Positions 23,759-32,438 of a stretch of 32,627 nucleotides of DNA are shown here, in pieces. The DNA is taken from the NCBI GenBank assembly GCA_947453375.1, contig CANGGT010000023.1:1-32627 (forward strand). The letters run 5' to 3'. A program made the position numbers and the translations under genes. The notes beneath the pieces are model-generated. The model saw only the letters and a list, made by a program, of their open reading frames with translations, did no database searches and was not told where the DNA came from. This DNA is from Planctomycetaceae bacterium (GTDB lineage Bacteria > Planctomycetota > Planctomycetia > Pirellulales > UBA1268). Each line of letters opens with the position of its first letter. The first letter of the stretch is position 1.

Positions 23759-25284
23759 TTTGTGAAGTGTGCCGCGTCGCGGTGCGATGGCGCGGGGGCT
23801 TTGGGGGGTATGTCTTTTTGGCCATGATCCTGTCGATCATCGCCGCGGCCCCTGCGCGCGCCGCCGAGCCCCTCAAGAAGCCAACCGAGGCCGACTTTTA
23901 CAAAATTGAACAGCTCAAAATCCCGCCGGATGCCTTTCTCGAAGTAGGGGCGCTCGAATGGCTGCCCGATAATAAGATCGCCGTCGCCAGCCGGCGGGGG
24001 GAGATCTGGATCGTCAGCGACCCTGCGGGGGAGGCGCCGACTTGGACGCGCTTTGCTCATGGGCTCCACGAGGTGCTGGGGCTCGCCTGGAAGGATGGCT
24101 GGCTCTATGCCACGCAGCGGCCGGAGGTGAGCCGGCTCAAGGACACCGACGGCGACGGCGAGGCCGACGAGATCGAGACGGTTGCCGACGGCTGGGGGGT
24201 GTCTGGCGACTACCACGAATACGCGTTCGGATCGAAGTTTGATGCCGAGGGAAACCTGTGGATCGTTCTCTGTTTGACGGGGAGTTTCTCGAGCGAGGTG
24301 CCGTTTCGCGGCTGGGCGATGCGCGTCACCCCCGACGGCCGCACGATCCCCACCACCTCCGGCGTCCGATCCCCTGGCGGGATCGGCTTTGATTGCGCAG
24401 GGAAGGTGCTCTACACCGACAACCAGGGGCCGTGGAACGGCTCGTGTGCGCTCAAAGAACTGCGGCCGGGGGAGTTCGTCGGCCATCCGGGCGGGTTCAA
24501 GTGGTATGACCTCGCGCCGGAGATGGGGCCGAAGCCGACCGAGCCGAAGAGCGGCAGCCGGTGGGCAGAGGAGATGAAGCGGATTCCGGAGTACCGCCCG
24601 GCGGTCGTCGTCTTCCCCTACGATCTGATGGGGAAGAGCGCGGCGGGGGTGGTGTGCGATGCGACCGAGGGGAAGTTCGGCCCGTTTGCCGGGCAGGTGT
24701 TCGTCACCGATCAGTCGCATTCGGTTTTGATGCGCTGCAGCCTCGAGACGATCGACGGCATCATGCAGGGGGCCTGCTTTCCCTTCCGCGAGGGCTTTGG
24801 GAGCGGATCGCTCGCCGTCCAATTCGCCCCCGACGGCTCGCTCTATGTCGGCGGCACCAACCGCGGCTGGGGCTCGCGCGGCGGCGGCGACTACGCGCTC
24901 GAGCGGCTGGTCTACACCGGCAAGCTGCCGTTCGAGATCCTTGCCATGAAGGCGCTCCCCGATGGCTTTGAACTCGAGTTCACAAGCCCGGTCGACAAGG
25001 CCACGGCGGCCGATCTGAAAAGCTATGCGGCGCGCGGCTTCACCTACATTTATCAGGCCGACTACGGCAGCCCGATCGTCGACGAGGCGCCCTGCAAGAT
25101 CGTCCAAGCGATCCCGAGCGCGGATGGCTTGAAGGTCCGCCTCGAGATGACGAACCTCCGCGAGGGAGTGATCCACGAGGTCAAGTGTCCCGGCGTACGG
25201 AGCGCTCCTGCGGGCGATCTCACTGCCGGTCTTCCCCTCCTCCACGACACCGGCTGGTACACGCTCAACCGCCGGCCGAAGTGA
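23752..25284 (+). CDS. exported beta-propeller dehydrogenase-like protein, coupled to the five-haem cytochrome
   Basis: The 510-residue protein has an N-terminal signal after a longish basic head (hydrophobic residues about 20-33, then PARAAEP). A sorbosone/glucose-dehydrogenase-like propeller follows with WLPDNKIAVASRRGEIWIVS, RLKDTDGDGEADEIETVADG, KVLYTDNQGPWNGS and VFVTDQSHSVLMR. The start ATG at 23752 lies 7 bases after a perfect AGGAGG and overlaps the upstream stop by seven bases. Related planctomycete proteins carry their cytochrome in the same chain, as in the gene at 11187; here the haem part is a separate, coupled gene. It probably oxidises a sugar-like substrate in the periplasm and passes electrons to that cytochrome. 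Substrate and cofactor are unknown. Confidence 0.9.
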   Translation: MVICEVCRVAVRWRGGFGGYVFLAMILSIIAAAPARAAEPLKKPTEADFYKIEQLKIPPDAFLEVGALEWLPDNKIAVASRRGEIWIVSDPAGEAPTWTRFAHGLHEVLGLAWKDGWLYATQRPEVSRLKDTDGDGEADEIETVADGWGVSGDYHEYAFGSKFDAEGNLWIVLCLTGSFSSEVPFRGWAMRVTPDGRTIPTTSGVRSPGGIGFDCAGKVLYTDNQGPWNGSCALKELRPGEFVGHPGGFKWYDLAPEMGPKPTEPKSGSRWAEEMKRIPEYRPAVVVFPYDLMGKSAAGVVCDATEGKFGPFAGQVFVTDQSHSVLMRCSLETIDGIMQGACFPFREGFGSGSLAVQFAPDGSLYVGGTNRGWGSRGGGDYALERLVYTGKLPFEILAMKALPDGFELEFTSPVDKATAADLKSYAARGFTYIYQADYGSPIVDEAPCKIVQAIPSADGLKVRLEMTNLREGVIHEVKCPGVRSAPAGDLTAGLPLLHDTGWYTLNRRPK

Positions 25285-25303
25285 CGGGCGCGCCTCGAAT
25301 CCC

Positions 25304-25333
25304 TTGTGGCCGTGCCGTCGACGGCGGTAGGCT
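25304..25333 (+). promoter_or_regulatory. weak promoter with embedded 12-base palindrome upstream of the ACP gene
   Basis: TTGTGG, an 18-base spacer and TAGGCT precede the ACP ATG by 46 bases. The spacer holds the perfect palindrome GCCGTCGACGGC (25314-25325), and its half GCCGTCGAC recurs 20 bases later. This layout would suit a repressor operator but could be chance in GC-rich DNA. Confidence 0.33.
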
Positions 25334-25379
25334 CGCTTGGAATGCCGTCGACTGCTCTCTGGCTCTGGGGAATGACGCG

Positions 25380-25652
25380 ATGGAATCCGAAGTGGCGAGG
25401 TTCATCGTCGACGGGCTTGTCAAACAGGGCTCCGCGGAGGGGACCCACGCCGAAATCTCGGTGCGAACGCTCTCGGCTCTCGGCTTGGATTCTCTCGATT
25501 TTCTTGAGCTCCTCAATGAGATCGAGGAGAGATTCGACATTCGGATCGAGGACGACGCCGTCACGGCGTCGAGCACGGTGAGCGACCTGATCGCGTTCGT
25601 CGAAGCCAAGGTGGCCGCCCGGGCGTCGAAATCCCCGATCGATCGCGCCTGA
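25380..25652 (+). CDS. acyl carrier protein
   Basis: This 90-residue acidic helical protein has the phosphopantetheine site LGLDSLDFLELL with Ser38, followed by the helix EIEERFDIRIEDDAV. The ATG at 25380 follows GGGGA; the frame is open further upstream but only through the previous gene. It would carry an acyl or peptidyl intermediate as a thioester. It is not the housekeeping ACP to judge by its context, because no fatty-acid synthesis genes are adjacent. It stands 42 bases before a P450-like gene, so a carrier-bound substrate for that protein is a natural hypothesis. Confidence 0.9.
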   Translation: MESEVARFIVDGLVKQGSAEGTHAEISVRTLSALGLDSLDFLELLNEIEERFDIRIEDDAVTASSTVSDLIAFVEAKVAARASKSPIDRA

Positions 25653-25694
25653 CTTTGGTATTCCGAGTCGATGACCGTGCGATAGAGTGTCACG

Positions 25695-26771
25695 ATGAAC
25701 TATCTCCAGTTGCTTGACACGATCCGCTCAGTGACGGGCAGGCGACGTTTCGACAGGTTTCCAGCCATCCAGCCGCCTGTGACGGTGTTTCGACGTGATG
25801 GGGATGGGCCGTCGACGTTCGTGGTGGTCGACGCCGGGCAGGCCAAGGCGGTGCTGCAGTCGCCCCGCTATCGGCAATTCGACTTTCTCGCGCAAGTCCT
25901 CACCATTGCCAAGCCGGAGCGCACCCGATGGATCCGCCGGTTCTGTGACATCGGCCTGATCATGATCGATGGCCCGGAGCATGAGCGCCGGCGACGCTCG
26001 ATGCAGCGATCGCTGGATCGCTGCGCCGCAGGCGTCAGGGCGATCTCCGCAGACGACATGATGGCCGTTATCGAGGAGGGCTTGGCCGCCGAGTCTTGCA
26101 CGTCGGCGACCATCGCCGCCCGGTTGGTGAAGGTGTTGTTTTCGAGGGCGATCTCGGCGATTACGGGCAAGCCTGTGGAACTGCCGGTCCGGGATCTGCT
26201 TGCCATCGATTTCTTCAGGCCGTTTCCCACCCTCTCGTCACTCGCAGGGTGCGACGAATCGATCGACCGCTGCTGTCGGTCGATCGACGTCGAGTCGCTC
26301 GACGAAGGGGATCAGGCGGCGGTGCTCTCCCTCCTCGTCATGGGGGTCAGCCCGATGCACGCGCTGCTGACAACGCTCGTGAACGTCTACGCGACAGCCC
26401 GGCGCGAGGGGCTTGCCGCCGACGACGCTGCCAAACGCACGTCGGGGTTTGATGCGACTACGATCGTGCCAACGAACTTCGTGATGCGGGCTTGTGTCGG
26501 CGCCGACACCCTCGGAGGCGAGGCGGTCGAGCCGGGGGATGTCGTCTACCTGTTTCTGGGATCGGCATCGGGCTGCCCGTTCTCCCGGCTGACAAGCCTG
26601 CCGTTCGGTGCCGGCTCCCATTACTGCAGCGGCGCCGCTCTCACGCAGGTGATGCTGAAGTCCGTTCGATCCGTTCTCGGCCGCATGCAGGCCGATTGCA
26701 GTCGGATCAGCTCGACGTCGGAAGTTGAGGGAAAGGCCTCGGCGTTCCTGGTGTTTGCGACGGAGAGCTGA
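25695..26771 (+). CDS. divergent cytochrome P450-like haem protein lacking ExxR
   Basis: The 358-residue protein is about 40 residues shorter than typical bacterial P450s. P450 landmarks are present: the C-helix segment GPEHERRRR (93-101), the strand segment VEPGDVVYLFLGSASG (278-293), and the haem loop LPFGAGSHYCSGAAL with ligand Cys311. Other landmarks are missing. The I-helix position usually reading AGxET reads MGVSPMH (216-222), so the acid-alcohol pair is absent. The K-helix ExxR salt bridge has no counterpart in the stretch before NFVMRACVG, and about 20 residues between the beta strand and the haem loop are deleted. ExxR-less P450s are known (CYP157 in Streptomyces). It may bind haem without classic monooxygenation, or use peroxide or a carrier-bound substrate. 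No frameshift is evident. It ends five bases before the convergent acyltransferase stop. Confidence 0.82.
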   Translation: MNYLQLLDTIRSVTGRRRFDRFPAIQPPVTVFRRDGDGPSTFVVVDAGQAKAVLQSPRYRQFDFLAQVLTIAKPERTRWIRRFCDIGLIMIDGPEHERRRRSMQRSLDRCAAGVRAISADDMMAVIEEGLAAESCTSATIAARLVKVLFSRAISAITGKPVELPVRDLLAIDFFRPFPTLSSLAGCDESIDRCCRSIDVESLDEGDQAAVLSLLVMGVSPMHALLTTLVNVYATARREGLAADDAAKRTSGFDATTIVPTNFVMRACVGADTLGGEAVEPGDVVYLFLGSASGCPFSRLTSLPFGAGSHYCSGAALTQVMLKSVRSVLGRMQADCSRISSTSEVEGKASAFLVFATES

Positions 26772-26776
26772 CCCGG

Positions 26777-27733
26777 TCAGTTCGCATTCGCCGGCTGCTT
26801 TGCCGCGGCCCACGCGCCACGGGTAAAACGAACCTGTTCCGGGTGTCGTTCGAGCAAGGGCCGCCAGATCGTGAGGCAATGCCTGGCGAGCGGCTCAAAG
26901 GCGAGGATGTCGGAGGAGCGGGCCGGGGCGTTTGCGGGTTCGCCGAACGACAGATGGAATCGCCAGGGTTTCTCCTGCCAGCAGACGGCGGGGATGACGC
27001 TTGCTTCCGCCAACGCGGCCAGTCGATAGGGACCGACGTTGATGCGAATCGTGCCGAGGGCCCAGGGCATCGTGACGGCGTCGTTGGTTGGCACGTCGCA
27101 GGCCACGAGGAGGCAGTTGCCGTCTCGCAGGAAGGCATACGCCGACCGGAGCTCCGCACGGGGGAACGAATGCGGAACGCCGGCCAGTGGTGAGCGACGG
27201 TCCACGGCACGGTGGATCAAACGTCGCTTTTCGCTGCTCTGCGGAGCGTACGTGAGCGAGGCGACGGGCACGCCGTGCGCCCGCAAAAACATTTGAATCA
27301 AGTTGGCGTGGTGAGCATGAATCACCGCCAACACCACCGGCCTCCGGGTGGCGTGGCAGTCCAGCACACGCTCCAAGCCCGTCACGACGAATCGACGCCG
27401 CCAGGCTCGTGTCACGAAGCGTTCCGGCCAGAGCGTGGCGAGTCTCACGTATGTCTCATCGATGAAGCTCCGCCATAGCTCTGTCAGGCCGAGCGGTCTG
27501 CCGCAGGCCTCGGCAAAGCCGCGTTGCGCTCTCCGGCCGGCCTCGCCGTAGCAGCGGGCAAAAGCGAACACGGCGATCAACGGCCAGAGCAACCGCGAGA
27601 GCAAAGGAGGCGGCACGAGCCGCTCGACGGATCTGATGCCGTGGAAGAATGAGCGGTAGATCGATCCGGAGAGCATTGGGTGAGCGAGCGTTGATGGGCT
27701 GGTGTGTGGCGTCGTGCCCGGCCGACTGAGCAT
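26777..27733 (-). CDS. LpxL/HtrB-like lysophospholipid acyltransferase, atypical active site
   Basis: The 318-residue reading (or 299 from Met20 at 27676) matches the lipid A acyltransferase family. It has a hydrophobic N-terminal anchor (about 40-60), LAVIHAHHANLIQMF at 135-149, and AYAFLRDGNCLLVACDVPTN near 189-208. The arm from INVGPYRLAALAEASVIPAV to HLSFGEP then covers the C-terminal half of the domain. The catalytic HxxxxD/E motif aligns with H141-HANL-I146, so the acidic residue is replaced by isoleucine; activity may be altered or lost. The start is uncertain because neither ATG has a ribosome site. It converges on the ACP/P450 pair with a five-base gap. Known members act at the inner membrane and move acyl groups from ACP or CoA to lipids, so the neighbouring ACP could be its donor (inference). 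Confidence 0.8.
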   Translation of the reverse strand: MLSRPGTTPHTSPSTLAHPMLSGSIYRSFFHGIRSVERLVPPPLLSRLLWPLIAVFAFARCYGEAGRRAQRGFAEACGRPLGLTELWRSFIDETYVRLATLWPERFVTRAWRRRFVVTGLERVLDCHATRRPVVLAVIHAHHANLIQMFLRAHGVPVASLTYAPQSSEKRRLIHRAVDRRSPLAGVPHSFPRAELRSAYAFLRDGNCLLVACDVPTNDAVTMPWALGTIRINVGPYRLAALAEASVIPAVCWQEKPWRFHLSFGEPANAPARSSDILAFEPLARHCLTIWRPLLERHPEQVRFTRGAWAAAKQPANAN

Positions 27734-28018
27734 AGACGTCTGGGCCGTGGATCATCAGGAACAGCAACTTCCGCCTTCGGCACCTGCGTTAAGTCCTGTT
27801 CCAGTCGGGCCTTCGGTGCTCGAGGAATTTTCTGAAAACCGCGCGATGTAAGAATTCTGCGAGAGGACGGCTAGGGAGATTTTTGTGCCGTCAGCACGGC
27901 GCGGTCATCTATGCGCAAGGCCCCAGACTGGGCTAGGTTGCCCCTCCGCGCGGCCCTTCGGTTCGGTTGGCACCCCGCCACCGACCCCTGCCGCGTGCCA
28001 ACGAACAGGGAGCATTCG
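27734..28018. other. divergent intergenic region, no firm element
   Basis: This 285-base gap separates the acyltransferase from the beta-helix gene. It contains an AT-richer patch (27826-27895) with two GAATT segments in opposite orientation (about 27829 and 27852). A short GCCC/GGGC hairpin lies around 27921-27934, and AGGGAG (28007-28012) is the ribosome site of the beta-helix gene. I see no convincing -35/-10 pair and no RNA gene. Confidence 0.4.
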
Positions 28019-31000
28019 ATGCGTGTTGGAGTCGCCGCGCTTTTGAGCTGTGGTCGCCAGGTGGGCGTCGTCTGGGGACTGGCTCTCGTGCTGCTCTCGG
28101 GCCTCGCTTCGGCCCAGCAGACGATCTCCTCGACCGTCCTCGGGCCGATCTACGGCAATGGCAACAGCATCACCGTGACCACCTCCGGCACGATCGATGG
28201 CATCAGTTCCGGCGTGGGGGTGATCTCCACCGGCACAAACACCACGACCGCGCTCACCAACGCCGGCACGATCACTGCCTACAGCGTTGGCATCCTGAAT
28301 GAGGCCACCGGCTCGTTCGGCACGATCACCAATTCCGGCACGATCACCGGCGTCAAGGGCGTGGCCAACTCCGGCACGATCGGCACGTTCAATAACCAGA
28401 GCGGCGGTTCGATCGTCGGCGGCGACTATGGGTTCGTCACCGACGGGGGCGCGATCACCACCCTGCAGAACGCCGGCAGCGTCACGGGCTACAACGCCTT
28501 CATCCTGGTCAATACGGCGATTGGCACGTTCACCAACAGCGGCACGGCGTCGACGAGCGGCGGCAATGGCCTCCGCCTCGGGACCGGGGGATCGATCGGC
28601 TCCTTCACCAACAGCGGCCTGATCTCGGGTCAGCCGGGTGTGACGCTCGAAGCGGCCACCTCGGTGCTGACCCTCACCAACTCCGGGACGATCGATGGCT
28701 ACAACGGCTTCATCAGCAGCGGCACGCTCGGCACGTTCACCAACACCTCCACTGGCCTGGTCAACGGCGGCAACCTCGGCTTCCTCCAGGGCGGCGGCTC
28801 GGTCGACCAGATCTCCAACGCCGGCGTGATCACGAGCGGCGGATATGGCATCGGAACCGACACCGGAGGGACGATCGGCACGCTCACCAATTCCGGCACG
28901 GTCAGCGGTGCCGATTGGGGGCTCATCTTGCAGACCACGACCGGGACGGTGAACAACCTCGCCGGTGGATCGATCGTGGGGACCAACGGTGCCGGGATCA
29001 ACAGTTCCGCGGGCCTCACGCTGCTCGACAACGCCGGCTCGATCACGAGCGGAAACCGCGGCGTGTTGATCTCTGGCGGCACGGCGGGGGACATCGTCAA
29101 TTCCGGGTCGATCGATGGCGCTGGCTACGGCGTCGTGATGGACGCCGCCACGACGCTCGGCACGCTCACCAACTCCGGCACGATCAGCGGTGGCATTTCC
29201 GGCGCCGCGCTCGCCACGACCGGTACGGTGACAAACAACCTCGGTGCCGTGATGAGTGGCACCGCCGGGGACGGCTTGTCCACGATCGGAAACGTCAGGC
29301 TCATCGACAACGCCGGCTCGATCTCCGGCGGAACTCGTGGCGTAAACATCGCCGCTGGCTCGGTGATCGATCTGGCCAATACGGGCTCGATCGACAGTGC
29401 CGGCGCCGGCGTCGTGATGGACGTTGCCACGACGCTCGGCACGCTCACCAACTCCGGCACGGTCAATGGCGGCCAACACGGCGTCGTGGTCGCCACGACC
29501 GGCACGGTGACCAACAGCCTCGGCGCTGTGATGAGTGGCACGGGCGGGGACGGCCTGCTTGCCATCGGGCCCGTCGGCCTCGTCGACAATGCTGGCGCGC
29601 TCGCGGGCGGATACGCCGGGTTCGAAATGGCTGCCGGCACGAGGCTCGGCACCCTCACCAACTCCGGCACGGTTGCCGGCGGATCGCATGGTGCGATTCT
29701 TTACACCACCGGCACGGTGAGCAACGCCGCTGGGGCCACGTTCAGCGCCACTGCCGGCCACGGCGTGGTCCTCGTCGGTGGCACACTCAGCCTTCTCGAC
29801 AATGCCGGCGCCATCCAGGGCGGAGACCGCGGCGTGTTGATCGCCGCCGGCACGGTGGGCGACGTCACCAACTCGGGGACAATCGATGCCGCTGGTAGCC
29901 ACGGTTTCGAGATGCTTGGCGGCACGACGCTCGGCACGCTCACCAATTCCGGTTCGATCCGCGGCGCGGGGCATGGGATGGTGCTCGCCACGACCGGCAC
30001 GATGAGCAATCTCGCCGGAGCCACGATCAGCGGCACCGCCGGAGACGGCGTGGTTATCGTCGAAGGGACGCTCGGCCTCCTCGGCAATGCCGGCCTGATC
30101 CGGGGCGGAAACAATGGGTTGGAGATGGTGGGCGGAACGGCGATCGGCACGCTCACCAATTCCGGCACGTTCACGGGGGCGAATTGGGGCGTTCTGGTCG
30201 CTACGACCGGCACGGTGACCAACAGCGCCGGCGGGGTCTTCCATGGTGACGTCGAAGGCGGCTTGGCCACGGTCGGGAACGTCGGGCTGATCGACAACGC
30301 CGGCTCGATCTCGGGGGGATACCGAGGGGTGTGGATCACCACCGGTGCGGTGACCGAGCTGGCCAATACCGGCTCGATCGACGCCAACGGATTCGGTGTG
30401 GTGATGGATCCCGCTGCGACCCTCGGCACGTTCACCAACTCCGGCACGGTCAGCGGCGGCGTCTCCGGTGCCGTGCTCTCCACGACCGGGACGGTGACCA
30501 ACAACGCAGGCGCGCTGATCAGCGGCACGAGCAGCGACGGCCTGGCCACGATCGGAAACGTCGGGCTGATCACCAACGCCGGCTCGATCTCCGCCGGCGG
30601 TCGGGGCTTGTACCTCAACAACGGTACGGTGACCGATGTCGTCAACACCGGGTCGATCGAGAGCGGGAGCTACGGCATGGTCATGGAGGCCGCCACGGCG
30701 CTCGGCACGCTCACCAACTCCGGCACGATCAGCGGTGCGGATTGGGGAGCGTCGCTCTCCACGACCGGAACGGTGACCAACAGCGCAGGCGCCGTGATCC
30801 ATGGCGGCAATGCCGGTGGCTTGGCCACGGTCGGCAACGTCGGGCTCATTGACAATGCCGGATTGATCGACGGCGGGAGCTACGGGCTCTACACCTATTA
30901 CGGCCCGCTGAACACGCTCATGAATTCCGGCACGATCCAGGGAAGTGCCTACGGCAACCTGCTCAACATGACGACCGGGACGATCACCAACAGCGGCCTG

Positions 31001-32386
31001 ATCACGGGGACGAACTCGGCTCTGAACGTCCAAGGCACCGTCGACACGTTGACCAACGCCGCCACCGGTCGGATCGACGGGTATTATGGTGGACTCACGC
31101 TGTCGGGAGCGATCACGTCGGTCGTCAACAACGGCCAGATAAGCGCACCCTCGGGAACCGGGCTCGGCAATTTCGGACCGACTGGCACAATCACCAACAG
31201 CGGGACGATCACGGGGTCGTGGGGCGTCTATCAAGACGGCACGCTGACAACCTTCACGAACTCCGCCAGTGGTCTGATCCACGGAGACGACGTCGGCTTC
31301 TACGCGGACTCCACGACCGATTCGATTGATAACTACGGGACGATCACCGGCAACACCACCGCCGGTGTTCAGTTCGACACCAGTTTTAACGACATCGGCG
31401 TTCTCACCAACCATGCCGGGGCGCTGATCGAATCGTCGGGGGGGGATGGGGTTCTTGTCGGGACCTATGGCAATGACTACGCCGCTGAGTCCTTCTCCAA
31501 TGCCGGTGTGATCCGCGGGGCGACGTCGGGCGTGCGGGTCCAAAACGGCAAGCTGTTGTCGCTGGTGAACACCGGGACGATCGCCTATAGCGGCTCGGGG
31601 AGCGGCCCGGCGGTTGTTGTCGGCCCGTCCGGCATTCTCGGCGACGCCTCCGGCACCAGTGGACCGGCGATCTCGAGCACCGGCACAGGCGCCCTGCTCG
31701 CTGGTGGCATCATCAACTCGGGCACGATCAATCAGGGCTTCCTGATCGAAAACCAGAATGTCTCCGTCGGGGGGGGGAGCGGCTTGGGAGTGTTCGACGG
31801 CGGCACGCTCAACGTCGTCAACGGCAACCTGACGTTTACCGACGGCACGCTCCAACTCAAGGCTGACGTGTCGGTCAATGGTGGCGCCGGGCTGTTTCTC
31901 AATAGCGCGACGCTCGACCTGCTCGCCAATCAGACGGTGACCGGCAACTTCCAGCAGTCGTCCTCGGGCACGGCGCTGATCGAGCTGCTGGGGCTGACGC
32001 CGGGGAGCTACGGCCACCTCGGCGTTACCGGCACCGCTGACTTTGCCGGTGCCCTGGCCCTCGACGACACGCAGCTTTCCGGTGGGATCGCCCCGGGCGA
32101 GACGTTCGAGCTGTTCAGTTTCGCTTCCTACACGGGGGGCTTCAGCTCGCTGCTGGTCAACGGCTCGGCCCTCTCTGCGCTCGGTGGCGGGCAGTGGGCC
32201 TACGGCCTGCTGACGCTCACGGAGCTGTGGACGGGGACGACGATGAGCCTGTCGGTGACCGGCACGGCGGTGCCGGAGATCGACCCGGCCTCGGCGGGGA
32301 GCGTCGTGTCGCTCGTCGGCGGAGTGCTTGCCCTCCTCGAGCGCCGGCTGCGGCGCCGCGGCCGGGCTCTCGTTCAGGCCGGCTGA
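28019..32386 (+). CDS. giant secreted beta-helix protein with PEP-CTERM-like tail
   Basis: The call is 1455 residues from the ATG at 28019, after AGGGAG; an earlier in-frame start at 27911 would bury the signal peptide. The signal peptide (1-34, ending GLASA-QQ) is followed by about 1200 residues of parallel beta-helix coils of about 23 residues, with recurring TLTNSGTISGG, LIDNAGSISGG and ANTGSIDxxGxGVVMD signatures. A spacer (about 1240-1415) resembles the end of PEP-CTERM passenger regions (TGTADFAGALALDDTQLSGG, ETFELFSFASYTGGFSSLLV). The tail has VPEIDPAS at 1418-1425, a hydrophobic helix and ERRLRRRGR, a three-part sorting signal. It is probably exported and anchored or released at the envelope by an exosortase-type system, as an adhesin or surface fibre. 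No autotransporter barrel or enzymatic domain is visible. Confidence 0.9.
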   Translation: MRVGVAALLSCGRQVGVVWGLALVLLSGLASAQQTISSTVLGPIYGNGNSITVTTSGTIDGISSGVGVISTGTNTTTALTNAGTITAYSVGILNEATGSFGTITNSGTITGVKGVANSGTIGTFNNQSGGSIVGGDYGFVTDGGAITTLQNAGSVTGYNAFILVNTAIGTFTNSGTASTSGGNGLRLGTGGSIGSFTNSGLISGQPGVTLEAATSVLTLTNSGTIDGYNGFISSGTLGTFTNTSTGLVNGGNLGFLQGGGSVDQISNAGVITSGGYGIGTDTGGTIGTLTNSGTVSGADWGLILQTTTGTVNNLAGGSIVGTNGAGINSSAGLTLLDNAGSITSGNRGVLISGGTAGDIVNSGSIDGAGYGVVMDAATTLGTLTNSGTISGGISGAALATTGTVTNNLGAVMSGTAGDGLSTIGNVRLIDNAGSISGGTRGVNIAAGSVIDLANTGSIDSAGAGVVMDVATTLGTLTNSGTVNGGQHGVVVATTGTVTNSLGAVMSGTGGDGLLAIGPVGLVDNAGALAGGYAGFEMAAGTRLGTLTNSGTVAGGSHGAILYTTGTVSNAAGATFSATAGHGVVLVGGTLSLLDNAGAIQGGDRGVLIAAGTVGDVTNSGTIDAAGSHGFEMLGGTTLGTLTNSGSIRGAGHGMVLATTGTMSNLAGATISGTAGDGVVIVEGTLGLLGNAGLIRGGNNGLEMVGGTAIGTLTNSGTFTGANWGVLVATTGTVTNSAGGVFHGDVEGGLATVGNVGLIDNAGSISGGYRGVWITTGAVTELANTGSIDANGFGVVMDPAATLGTFTNSGTVSGGVSGAVLSTTGTVTNNAGALISGTSSDGLATIGNVGLITNAGSISAGGRGLYLNNGTVTDVVNTGSIESGSYGMVMEAATALGTLTNSGTISGADWGASLSTTGTVTNSAGAVIHGGNAGGLATVGNVGLIDNAGLIDGGSYGLYTYYGPLNTLMNSGTIQGSAYGNLLNMTTGTITNSGLITGTNSALNVQGTVDTLTNAATGRIDGYYGGLTLSGAITSVVNNGQISAPSGTGLGNFGPTGTITNSGTITGSWGVYQDGTLTTFTNSASGLIHGDDVGFYADSTTDSIDNYGTITGNTTAGVQFDTSFNDIGVLTNHAGALIESSGGDGVLVGTYGNDYAAESFSNAGVIRGATSGVRVQNGKLLSLVNTGTIAYSGSGSGPAVVVGPSGILGDASGTSGPAISSTGTGALLAGGIINSGTINQGFLIENQNVSVGGGSGLGVFDGGTLNVVNGNLTFTDGTLQLKADVSVNGGAGLFLNSATLDLLANQTVTGNFQQSSSGTALIELLGLTPGSYGHLGVTGTADFAGALALDDTQLSGGIAPGETFELFSFASYTGGFSSLLVNGSALSALGGGQWAYGLLTLTELWTGTTMSLSVTGTAVPEIDPASAGSVVSLVGGVLALLERRLRRRGRALVQAG
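28877..30983 (+). repeat. higher-order coding repeats of the beta-helix protein
   Basis: The landmark GGCACGCTCACCAA, or a close variant, begins at 28877, 29159, 29438, 29648, 29933, 30146, 30425 and 30704. Intervals are 282, 279, 210, 285, 213, 279 and 279 bases, all multiples of three. The long modules hold four ~23-residue coils; the short ones lack the fourth (ANTGSID-type) coil. After 30704 the pattern degenerates. Confidence 0.9.
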
Positions 32387-32438
32387 TCGGCGGGGCGAGT
32401 TCCTCCCAGCGGCACGAGCCAAACCAAGTGGGAGTCGA

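Noticed and set aside
23686-25245. 519-codon minus-strand frame opposite the propeller dehydrogenase
   Set aside because: It is a shadow: there is no domain, and the plus-strand gene has a perfect ribosome site and translational coupling.
28140-31700. CRISPR array or tandem satellite in the right block
   Set aside because: The repeats are imperfect, lie in one open frame at multiples of three bases and encode beta-helix coils. There are no identical repeats with unique spacers.
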